Of a stretch of 5,767 bases of DNA, positions 1 through 5,767 are shown piece by piece. Where the stretch lies: the NCBI GenBank assembly GCA_027022065.1, contig JALVZS010000171.1, positions 1,448-7,214 of the forward strand. Reading direction: 5' to 3'. The translations under genes were made by a program, and so were the position numbers. Below the pieces are notes generated by a model. It saw only the letters and a list, made by a program, of their open reading frames with translations. It was not told the origin of the DNA and ran no database searches. This stretch comes from a bacterium. GTDB taxonomy: Bacteria; Thermosulfidibacterota; Thermosulfidibacteria; Thermosulfidibacterales; Thermosulfidibacteraceae. How positions within the stretch are numbered: position 1 is the stretch's first letter; the number at the start of each line of letters is the position of its first letter.

Positions 1-1067
1 TTGAGGATAAGGATCCCACCGTTGGCCCTGTGGATGCTTCCCGCAACTATCTGGTTGAAGTCCGCTATGTAAAGGCCGAACTCGGCCCTGAGGCCTATTT
101 TGCCAAACAGGTTGTTGTAGGTGGGGGTCTTCTCGTAGATGAGGGGTGCGTGCTTGAGCTTTGAGTTGTCCACTATCACATTCACATCATACTTTGAGAG
201 GTTCCTTTCTATGTATATGGTGGCAAAGGGGTTGTCGGCACCTGCCTGCTGGAGGAAAAGATCAAGGCTTTTCAGTATGTCCTGCTTCATATCCTCTATG
301 TGGCTTTCAATCTCGGGATACTTTCTGTATTTCTCGTATAGCTCCTCTATTCCAGCGTTTATCACTCTCAGGGCAAATTCTTCTCTTAGCTCTTTTAGTT
401 TTTTGTAGTACTCTGCATCCACTTCCCGTATCTTTTTGAGATATTCTGTAACCAGAGGCTCTATTTCCCTTCTTTTCATGTCCACGAATTCTCTGAGTTT
501 CGGATCTGATCTGAGCTTATCCTCCGGTATGAGCTGACCCCCCATGAGGGGCATTATCATAACGCCTGCGGGGGTGTATTTTATGCTGAAGCCTGCTATT
601 TCGGCCATTTTGGTGAGTTGCTTTATAAGCTCATCCTTCTTTCTGGTGTATATGTCTGTTAGCTCCTTGGCCTTCTCCTCGTACTCTTTGCTTTCAAAGC
701 TTTTAGGGATCTCTTCTTTTAGGTATCTTATGAAATTCCTCATGTCTTCTTGAAGTTTCGCGCCTGTTCCTGCAGGAAGGGATATTGCTTTTGGGCTTTT
801 CGGGTCCTTGAAGTTGTAGAGGTAGCACCAGTCAAAGGGAACGGGAAGCTTCTTGACCCTCTCTTCTGCCATCTTGAGGACTAGACTCTTTTTGCCAACC
901 CCCTCTTTTCCCACCACAAATATGTTGAACCCGTCTCCCTCAAGCTCCAGTCCTACTGCTATTGCCCTTGAGGCCCTTTCCTGTACGTAGTGTATAGAAG
1001 CCTGCTCGCCGGTTTTTAGATTAAGTCTTCTGCATCTCCACCTTAACTGGCTCGGATCCAGCCTCAT
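1..1067 (-). CDS. Lon-family AAA_32-type ATP-dependent protease-like protein, N-terminal part (partial)
   Basis: Reading leftward from ATG at 1067-1065 gives 355 uninterrupted codons that run off the window edge, so the C-terminal part is missing. The protein resembles the Lon-like family whose N-terminal module is Pfam AAA_32 and whose C-terminus carries a Lon-type Ser-Lys protease domain; that protease domain would lie outside the window and is not seen. Visible signatures: an N-terminal LRWRC stretch (residues 8-12), a P-loop-like GKEGVGKKS (53-61), a long charged helical, coiled-coil-like insertion (about 115-265) interrupted by GFSIKYTPAGVMIMPLMGG (159-177), then PTYNNLFGKIG (315-325) and IHRANGGILIL (345-355), the family's Walker B-like region. 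The P-loop has Lys at the usual Ser/Thr position, with Ser one later. There is no signal peptide, so it is presumably cytosolic and in protein quality control (inferred). The start is supported by AAGGAG five bases upstream. The family call is firm; proteolytic activity is inferred. Confidence 0.88.
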   Translation of the reverse strand, partial: MRLDPSQLRWRCRRLNLKTGEQASIHYVQERASRAIAVGLELEGDGFNIFVVGKEGVGKKSLVLKMAEERVKKLPVPFDWCYLYNFKDPKSPKAISLPAGTGAKLQEDMRNFIRYLKEEIPKSFESKEYEEKAKELTDIYTRKKDELIKQLTKMAEIAGFSIKYTPAGVMIMPLMGGQLIPEDKLRSDPKLREFVDMKRREIEPLVTEYLKKIREVDAEYYKKLKELREEFALRVINAGIEELYEKYRKYPEIESHIEDMKQDILKSLDLFLQQAGADNPFATIYIERNLSKYDVNVIVDNSKLKHAPLIYEKTPTYNNLFGKIGLRAEFGLYIADFNQIVAGSIHRANGGILIL

Positions 1068-1119
1068 GCGCTCTCCTTGATGTAATTTTTTCGCTATGAT
1101 ACTTGGAGAGCATACCAGA
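1068..1119. promoter_or_regulatory. Divergent intergenic region with overlapping candidate -10 boxes
   Basis: This 52-base spacer is the only non-coding gap and should hold promoters for both directions, although these may extend into the flanking coding ends. TATGATA at 1095-1101 reads as TATGAT rightward and TATCAT leftward, each one mismatch from the sigma-70 -10 consensus TATAAT. Leftward, a start near 1089 would leave a leader of about 22 bases containing AAGGAG, and TTGCCA (minus strand, 1126-1121) could be a -35 box with a long 19-base spacer. Rightward, the start would fall near 1107 and no good -35 is seen at the proper distance. The elements are seen in the sequence; promoter function is inferred. 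Confidence 0.4.
1073..1078 (-). promoter_or_regulatory. Ribosome binding site of the Lon-like gene
   Basis: On the minus strand, AAGGAG lies five bases before the ATG at 1067-1065. It is the best Shine-Dalgarno match in the divergent spacer and fixes the start of the leftward gene. Confidence 0.75.
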
Positions 1120-2565
1120 ATGGCAAGGGGGAGGAAAGTGAAAGGGATAAAGTTTGGAACCGACGGCTGGAGGGGAGTGATAGCTGAGGACTTCAACTTT
1201 GACAATTTGAGAAGGGTTGCACAGGCTACCTGTGATTACATAAAAGAGGCAGGATGGCCCTGTGATAAAGGAGCATTTATAGGCTACGACACGAGGTTTT
1301 TTTCCGAGCACTTTGCCAAGGCAGTTGCAGAGGTCTTTGCCGCAAATGGTATAAGGGTGAGGCTTGCGGAAAGGTTCGTTCCCACGCCTTTTGTAACCTT
1401 TGAGATAGTTAGGGGAAAGGCTGGATTTGGCGTTTCCATAACCGCAAGTCACAATCCTTATCAGTACAACGGGTACAAACTGAGAACACCAAAGGGAGGG
1501 GCTGCATCTCCAGAGGTTACATCTCCCATTGAGGAAAGGCTTGATGGGGCAGAGGTTAAAAGAAAGGACTTTGTTGAGGCCCTTAAGGAAGGCGTAATAG
1601 AGTTTGTAAACCCCTATCCCGACTACTTTGCCTGGGTGAGGGAGAGGGTGGACCTTGAAAGGATCGGCAGGTGCGGGTTCAAGGTGGTGGCCCATGCGAT
1701 GCACGGAGCTGCTATGGGGCTTGCAAGGCTCTTTCTTGAGCCCGTGGGCTGTTATGTTGAGGAGATTGCCAACGGCAGAAATCCCTTCTTTGGGTTTAAG
1801 CATCCAGAGCCTATAGAGAAAAACCTGGGAGATCTTATCCTGAGGGTTAAAGAAACAAAGGCGGATGTTGGTATTGCCACAGACGGCGATGGGGACAGGC
1901 TGGGCATGGTGGATGAAAAGGGTAGGTTCATTACCCCTCATCAGATATACGCACTTATTCTCATGCACCTTTTGAAGAACAGGGGTCTTAAAGGGGCCAT
2001 AGCTAAGACCGTTTCCACCACGAGTCTTCTGAACAGGATCGCTGAAAGCTATGGGATAGAGGTTAGGGAAACCGCTGTGGGCTTTAAGTTCATAGCGGAT
2101 ATGCTGGCTGACGGTGAGATCATAATGGGGGGAGAGGAGTCCGGGGGCATAGGGGTTTGTTTCCACATTCCAGAAAGGGATGGAACCTTTTCCGCCCTTT
2201 TGGTTCTTGAGTACATGGCCTTTGAGGGCAAAACGCTTTCTGGGCTTGTGGATGAGCTGTTTGAGAGGTTTGGGCCCCACTTTTACAAAAGAGAAGACAT
2301 AAAGGTTGAAAGGATAGAGGAAGCAAAAGGCTTCGTGGAATGGCTTAAGGGCAGTGTTCCTGATAGATTTGGCTCAAGGGCCGTTTCCTCTACCAACTTT
2401 GTGGATGGGGCAAAGCTTGTTTTGGAGGACGGCTCCTGGATACTGTTTAGGCCCTCTGGCACAGAGCCCCTTTTGAGGGTCTACTGCGAGGCACAGGATA
2501 GGAAGCTTTTGGATGAATTGATCCTCCATGGAAAAAGGCTTGTTGAAGAACATCTTGCCCGATGA
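1120..2565 (+). CDS. Phosphoglucomutase/phosphomannomutase family protein (alpha-D-phosphohexomutase)
   Basis: This enzyme moves phosphate between the 1- and 6-positions of a hexose phosphate (glucose or mannose) through a phosphoserine and a bis-phosphorylated intermediate, supplying sugar-1-phosphates for polysaccharide or nucleotide-sugar synthesis. All four family signatures are present in the 481-residue form: KFGTDGWRG (11-19) at the N-terminus, TASHNP (108-113) with catalytic Ser110, the metal-binding DGDGDR (255-260), the sugar-specificity loop GGEESGG (337-343), and the phosphate-binding RPSGTEP (444-450). GEESGG points to glucose/mannose substrates rather than the GEQSGH of phosphoglucosamine mutase GlmM. 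Start choice: ATG 1120 has GGAGA ten bases upstream. GTG 1138 (475 aa, closer to the usual family N-terminus) lies just after a G-rich AAGGGGGAGG. ATG 1096 would leave only 28 bases of spacer. It is first gene of the rightward cluster. Glucose versus mannose preference cannot be told. Confidence 0.93.
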   Translation: MARGRKVKGIKFGTDGWRGVIAEDFNFDNLRRVAQATCDYIKEAGWPCDKGAFIGYDTRFFSEHFAKAVAEVFAANGIRVRLAERFVPTPFVTFEIVRGKAGFGVSITASHNPYQYNGYKLRTPKGGAASPEVTSPIEERLDGAEVKRKDFVEALKEGVIEFVNPYPDYFAWVRERVDLERIGRCGFKVVAHAMHGAAMGLARLFLEPVGCYVEEIANGRNPFFGFKHPEPIEKNLGDLILRVKETKADVGIATDGDGDRLGMVDEKGRFITPHQIYALILMHLLKNRGLKGAIAKTVSTTSLLNRIAESYGIEVRETAVGFKFIADMLADGEIIMGGEESGGIGVCFHIPERDGTFSALLVLEYMAFEGKTLSGLVDELFERFGPHFYKREDIKVERIEEAKGFVEWLKGSVPDRFGSRAVSSTNFVDGAKLVLEDGSWILFRPSGTEPLLRVYCEAQDRKLLDELILHGKRLVEEHLAR

Positions 2566-3277
2566 GACGGCGGATTATTTGAGAAAGTGGGACATCTGGG
2601 TAATACAGGGCAAAAGGGGATACAGGTTTGCAGTTGACTCTCTAATAGCTGCCTCGTTGGCGAATATCACTTCTAAGGGAAAGGTTGTTGACCTCGGGGC
2701 AGGCTGTGGAGTTATATCTTTCATAATTGCAAAAAGATTTCCGAATGTTGAAGTTTACGCCCTAGAGCTTCAGCCGCAGCTTGCAGACAGGGCCGAAAGA
2801 TCGGCAAGGCTTAACAATCTATCCAACAGGGTGCATGTGTTGCGGGGCTCTTTTAAGGATGTGAAGGGGCTTTTTCCAGCAGAGTCCTTCTCTTATGTTA
2901 TTTCCAATCCTCCCTTTTGGCCTTTGGACAAAGGAAGAATAAGCCCTGACAGGGAGAGGGCCGTGGCCATGAGCGAGGTTGAGGGAAGCGTCGGGGATGT
3001 TATAGAGGCTGCATACTACCTTCTTCCCACCAAGGGCACTTTGGGAATTATATTCTGTGCGGAAAGGGCGCCTGAGCTTTTTTATCTTTTAAGAAAGGGG
3101 AGGTTTGAGCCTAAAAGGGTGGTTTTTGTTCATCCCAGGCTGGATGAAGACGCCCAGTTTGTGTTTGTGGAGTCCAAGAAGAACGCAAGACCGGGACAGT
3201 GCAGGGTGGAGCCTCCGCTTATAATATACAGCGATGGCGATTACACCGAGGAGATGAGAAGGCTTATAGGTGTTTGA
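2528..3277 (+). CDS. YfiC/TrmN6-type N6-adenine methyltransferase (tRNA1(Val) A37 methyltransferase-like)
   Basis: A class I SAM-dependent methyltransferase of 249 residues. Motif I, VDLGAGCG (54-61), binds S-adenosylmethionine; the acidic residue at the end of strand 2 is Glu80 in ALELQP; motif IV is NPPF (127-130), the catalytic signature of N6-adenine methyltransferases. The N-terminal DETADYL...VIQGKRGYRFAVDSLIAA (12-42) and the C-terminal half (FVFVESKKNARPG, 211-223) match the YfiC/TrmN6 group, which in E. coli methylates A37 of tRNA1(Val). The length is close to E. coli YfiC (about 245). The exact substrate here is inferred; rRNA, another tRNA or a protein cannot be excluded. The start overlaps the 3' end of the mutase gene by 38 bases. 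No clear Shine-Dalgarno precedes ATG 2528; in-frame TTG codons at 2540 and 2543 follow an AAAAAGG and are weaker alternatives. Confidence 0.85.
   Translation: MEKGLLKNILPDETADYLRKWDIWVIQGKRGYRFAVDSLIAASLANITSKGKVVDLGAGCGVISFIIAKRFPNVEVYALELQPQLADRAERSARLNNLSNRVHVLRGSFKDVKGLFPAESFSYVISNPPFWPLDKGRISPDRERAVAMSEVEGSVGDVIEAAYYLLPTKGTLGIIFCAERAPELFYLLRKGRFEPKRVVFVHPRLDEDAQFVFVESKKNARPGQCRVEPPLIIYSDGDYTEEMRRLIGV
3268..3272 (+). promoter_or_regulatory. Ribosome binding site deciding the recJ start
   Basis: AGGTG sits six bases before ATG 3279 and matches the anti-Shine-Dalgarno end of 16S rRNA. It lies inside the last codons of the methyltransferase gene. A competing pair, AGAAGG (3257-3262) seven bases before GTG 3270, would add three residues to RecJ, so the start is not fully settled. 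Confidence 0.5.
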
Positions 3278-3278
3278 G

Positions 3279-4940
3279 ATGGAGTGGGAGCTTTTGAAAC
3301 CTGAAAAGAGGGTGGTTTCTCGCCTGGTTGGTGAGCTGGGAATACACGAGGCCACGGCCAGAGTGCTTGCAAATAGGGGTGTTAAGGATCCGGATGCGGC
3401 AAAGGGCTACATAAAGGATCCCTTGAGACTTCTTCACGATCCCTTTCGCTTTTCCCACATGGAGAAGGCTGTTGAGAGGGTTATTAAGGCCCTTAAGAAC
3501 AGGGAAAAGATACTCGTTTTTGGGGACTACGATGCGGATGGAATAACAGGGGCAGCCCTTTTATACCTCTTTTTAAGAGAGCTTGGCTGTTTGGTGGATG
3601 TCTTCATACCCCACAGGATAAATCACGGATATGGCTTGAGCTTTTCTGCCCTGAAGGAATTGGATCTTTCCCAGTTTTCTTTAGTTATAACCGTGGACTG
3701 CGGGATAGGTTCTGTTGCGGAAATCGGGACACTGGTGGCCTCTGGTCTTGATGTGATTGTTACAGATCACCACACTCCAGGGGCACTTATTCCGCCTGCC
3801 CTTGCAGTTATAAACCCTAAGCTTGATGAGGGCTATCCCTTTGGTGGCCTTTCTGGCGTTGGGGTGGCCATGAAGCTGGTTGAGGGTGTGGCTTTAAGGC
3901 TTGGTGGAGAGTCTGCCAGAAGAGAGGTTCTAAAAAAGTTCATGCCACTTGTGGCCTTAGGCACGGTTGCCGATGTGATGGAGCTTATGGATGAGAATAG
4001 ATTTTTCGTGAAGTATGGTCTTAAGCTGGCCTCCAATCTCTGCGGGATTAAAGCACTTATGGAGGTTTCTGGACTGGGGGACAAAAACCCTAGGGTTTGG
4101 GATGTCTCTTTTATTCTTGCTCCCAGGATAAATGCATCCGGCAGGATGAAGACCGCCCGCTATGCATTTGATCTTCTTGTGGAGGAAGACTTTGACAGGG
4201 CTCTGGAGCTTGCAAGATACCTAAACAGCCTGAACGCTAAAAGGCAAAGGGAGGAGGAGAGGGTGGTGGAGGAGGCTCTTAGCCTTTTCAGGGATCCTGG
4301 AGTTCCGACAGTGGTGCTTTGGGGAGAGGGGTGGCATCCTGGAGTTATAGGTATTGCGGCTTCAAAGCTGGTTTCAGAGCTTGAGAGGCCTGTGATCCTT
4401 ATAAGCTTCAACGGGTCTGATGTGGGAAGGGGTTCTGGAAGGAGCTACCAGGATGTGGACCTCTATATGCTGGTTTCGTCTGCATCCCGCTATCTTGAAA
4501 ACTTCGGAGGGCACAGAAAGGCCGTTGGTCTTTCTGTAAAGAGGGATAAGCTTGATTTGTTCGTTGAAAAAATTTACGAGGCAGCATCTTCCATAGAAGT
4601 CTCCCCTGCAAAATTGTATGTAGATGCCGAACTTGCTTTAGAAGACCTTGAGCCTTCCTTTATCAGAGAGCTACTACAGCTTGCACCCTTCGGAGAGGGT
4701 TTTGAAGAGCCTCTGTTTGTTTTTAGAAATGTCAAGCCCAGGTTTGTGAGGGAAATTGCTAAAGGAGGAGTTATATTCCAAGCGGTTCAGGGCAAAGTGG
4801 GAGTTGATGCGGTTTCTTTTGAGCCCATTGATGTAGTCTCTGGCGTTTTTTGCGACATTGTGGCCAGCGTGGAGGTTTCTGAGTGGAATGGGGAAAAGAG
4901 GCTCAGGCTGAGGTGCAGGGATGCAGAGCGTAGAGGATAA
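3279..4940 (+). CDS. recJ: Single-stranded-DNA-specific exonuclease RecJ
   Basis: RecJ is a cytosolic 5'-to-3' single-strand DNA exonuclease of the DHH superfamily, acting in RecF-pathway recombination, mismatch repair and base-excision repair with Mn/Mg ions. The 553-residue product (E. coli RecJ is 577) has the family motifs in order: FGDYDADG (81-88), TVDCG (138-142), VTDHH (161-165), FGGLSGVG (188-195), ALGTVADV (226-233) followed by DENR (238-241), and RINASGRM (283-290). The DHHA1 part has WHPGVIGIAASKL (352-364), GRGSGRS (383-389) and FGGH (409-412). An OB-fold-like C-terminus begins near LAPFGEGFEEPLF (468-480). A charged helix at 316-335 links the two catalytic lobes, as in known RecJ structures. 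It starts one base after the methyltransferase stop and its end overlaps birA by 20 bases, suggesting translational coupling. All metal-binding motifs look intact, so it should be active. Confidence 0.97.
   Translation: MEWELLKPEKRVVSRLVGELGIHEATARVLANRGVKDPDAAKGYIKDPLRLLHDPFRFSHMEKAVERVIKALKNREKILVFGDYDADGITGAALLYLFLRELGCLVDVFIPHRINHGYGLSFSALKELDLSQFSLVITVDCGIGSVAEIGTLVASGLDVIVTDHHTPGALIPPALAVINPKLDEGYPFGGLSGVGVAMKLVEGVALRLGGESARREVLKKFMPLVALGTVADVMELMDENRFFVKYGLKLASNLCGIKALMEVSGLGDKNPRVWDVSFILAPRINASGRMKTARYAFDLLVEEDFDRALELARYLNSLNAKRQREEERVVEEALSLFRDPGVPTVVLWGEGWHPGVIGIAASKLVSELERPVILISFNGSDVGRGSGRSYQDVDLYMLVSSASRYLENFGGHRKAVGLSVKRDKLDLFVEKIYEAASSIEVSPAKLYVDAELALEDLEPSFIRELLQLAPFGEGFEEPLFVFRNVKPRFVREIAKGGVIFQAVQGKVGVDAVSFEPIDVVSGVFCDIVASVEVSEWNGEKRLRLRCRDAERRG
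4910..4915 (+). promoter_or_regulatory. Ribosome binding site of birA inside the end of recJ
   Basis: GAGGTG lies five bases before ATG 4921 and is a good match to the anti-Shine-Dalgarno sequence. It supports a birA start that overlaps the last 20 bases of recJ, including its stop codon. Confidence 0.65.
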
Positions 4941-5767
4941 AGATGCTTTTATAGTGAGGTATCTTTTGGAGAGAAAGGGGGAGGTGATTTCTGGAGAGGA
5001 GATTTCTGTGCACCTTGGCATATCAAGGGTTGCGCTAAAAAAGCGGGTGGACAAGATGTTAACAAAGGGAATACCTATAAAGGTTTACGAAAGGAAAGGC
5101 TACCTTTTGGAGGATATTCCAGATCTTCTCTATCCTGAGGTTGTCAAGGCCCTTTTGGATACGAGGGTGATTGGGAAAAATTACCTCTTCTACCAGGTGG
5201 TGGATTCCACCAACAGGGTTGCAAGGGACATGGCAAAAGAGGGAGCTGAAGAAGGGACGGTGGTGCTTGCCGACTCCCAAACCGCTGGAAGGGGAAGGCT
5301 GGGAAGGAGGTGGCACAGCCCACCGGGAAAGAATCTCTACTTTTCGGTGATACTGAGACCCAAGCTTTCTCCTGTATTTCTGTACCACGCTACCATGCTC
5401 GCTGCGGTTTCTGTGTGCGAGGTTCTGAGAGATATGGGGGTTGATGCCCTTATAAAGTGGCCCAACGATGTGTATGTTTCCGATAGAAAAATATGCGGTG
5501 TTCTCAACGAAGCAGAAATCTCCCAAGGTGCAGTGGACTTCCTCATTCTGGGGATAGGTGTGAATGTGAATGCTATGCCAGATGACTTTCCCCCCGATGT
5601 CAAGGGGATAGCCACATCCTTAAAGATGGAGCTTGGGAGGGATGTAAAAAGGCTGGATGTTCTGGTGGGGATACTTACTGCCATGGATAGGTGGTACGCT
5701 GTGCTTTCCTCGGGCAATACCGCCGAGCTTTTCTCCTACTGGAGAAGGCACAACCACCTTATAGGGA
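4921..5767 (+). CDS. birA: Biotin--[biotin carboxylase carrier protein] ligase / biotin repressor BirA, two-domain type (3' end missing)
   Basis: The enzyme activates biotin with ATP to biotinyl-5'-AMP and attaches it to a lysine of biotin-dependent carboxylase carrier domains. ATG 4921 opens 282 codons that run off the right edge; E. coli BirA has 321, so most of the ligase core is present and the small C-terminal domain is cut. Residues about 8-64 form a winged helix-turn-helix: SGEEISVHLGISRVALKKRVDKM (24-46) then the wing ERKGYLLED (57-65), closely resembling the E. coli operator-binding domain. The ligase core has VDSTN (94-98), SQTAGRGRLGRRW (119-131) that holds biotinyl-AMP, the biotin-binding KWPND (179-183), DRKICGVLNE (188-197) with the likely catalytic Lys190, and GIGVNVN (211-217). 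The N-terminal domain makes it a group II, potentially regulatory ligase; repression of biotin genes is inferred, since no paired operator is seen here. Confidence 0.95.
   Translation, partial: MQSVEDKDAFIVRYLLERKGEVISGEEISVHLGISRVALKKRVDKMLTKGIPIKVYERKGYLLEDIPDLLYPEVVKALLDTRVIGKNYLFYQVVDSTNRVARDMAKEGAEEGTVVLADSQTAGRGRLGRRWHSPPGKNLYFSVILRPKLSPVFLYHATMLAAVSVCEVLRDMGVDALIKWPNDVYVSDRKICGVLNEAEISQGAVDFLILGIGVNVNAMPDDFPPDVKGIATSLKMELGRDVKRLDVLVGILTAMDRWYAVLSSGNTAELFSYWRRHNHLIG

Noticed and set aside
139-753. Short rightward open frames across the left end
   Set aside because: They are antisense to the continuous Lon-like coding frame, have no ribosome binding sites and show hydrophobic, Ser/Phe-rich composition typical of the complement of AAG/GAG-rich coding DNA.
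1096-1119. Upstream ATG 1096 as the start of the mutase
   Set aside because: It would add eight residues not expected in the family, lacks a good ribosome binding site, and would leave only 28 bases for divergent promoters.
1604-1612. TTGTAAACC, identical to an E. coli BirA operator half-site
   Set aside because: It is inside the mutase coding sequence and no inverted partner half-site follows at the expected 14-16 base spacing.
1021-2280. A 419-codon open frame on the minus strand opposite the mutase gene
   Set aside because: It lies entirely antisense to an intact, motif-complete phosphohexomutase, also overlaps the start of the Lon-like gene, and its translation is rich in Pro, His, Lys and Cys with no recognisable domain. 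It is a shadow of codon bias.
1120-2565. Calling the mutase GlmM (phosphoglucosamine mutase)
   Set aside because: The sugar-specificity loop is GEESGG rather than the GEQSGH typical of GlmM, so the glucose/mannose group fits better.
5082-5090. GGTTTACGA, resembling the other BirA operator half-site, inside birA itself
   Set aside because: It is a single imperfect half-site in coding sequence without a partner, so it is most likely chance.
4674-5717. Leftward open frames opposite the end of recJ and birA
   Set aside because: Both forward genes show complete family motifs through this region; the leftward frames contain no recognisable domain.

Overview
The window looks like ordinary chromosomal housekeeping DNA from a thermophilic bacterium, most likely of the Aquificales (Hydrogenobacter/Thermocrinis-like). 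This placement is inference: arginine is written almost entirely with AGG/AGA, isoleucine often with ATA, base composition is about half G+C, and genes are tightly packed with overlapping ends. No 16S rRNA or other decisive marker is present.

Layout. Positions 1-1067 (minus strand) hold the N-terminal 355 codons of a Lon-family, AAA_32-type ATP-dependent protease-like protein that runs off the left edge. A short divergent intergenic stretch (1068-1119) separates it from a rightward cluster of four genes: a phosphoglucomutase/phosphomannomutase (1120-2565), a YfiC/TrmN6-type N6-adenine methyltransferase (2528-3277), the single-strand DNA exonuclease recJ (3279-4940), and a two-domain biotin--protein ligase birA (4921 to the right edge, incomplete).

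The four rightward genes are probably one transcription unit. Neighbours overlap by 38 nt, abut with 1 nt between them, or overlap by 20 nt, and there is no room for internal terminators. The functions (hexose-phosphate metabolism, RNA modification, DNA repair, biotin attachment) do not form one pathway, so this reads as an 'uber-operon' of housekeeping genes, as is common in compact thermophile genomes.

I saw no RNA gene, mobile element, CRISPR array, long repeat or attachment site, and no strong evidence of an undescribed system. The points most worth checking are a TATGATA element in the divergent spacer that could serve as a -10 box for both directions, the degenerate P-loop of the Lon-like protein, the DNA-binding domain on BirA, and two in-phase A AAA AAG heptamers in recJ and birA.
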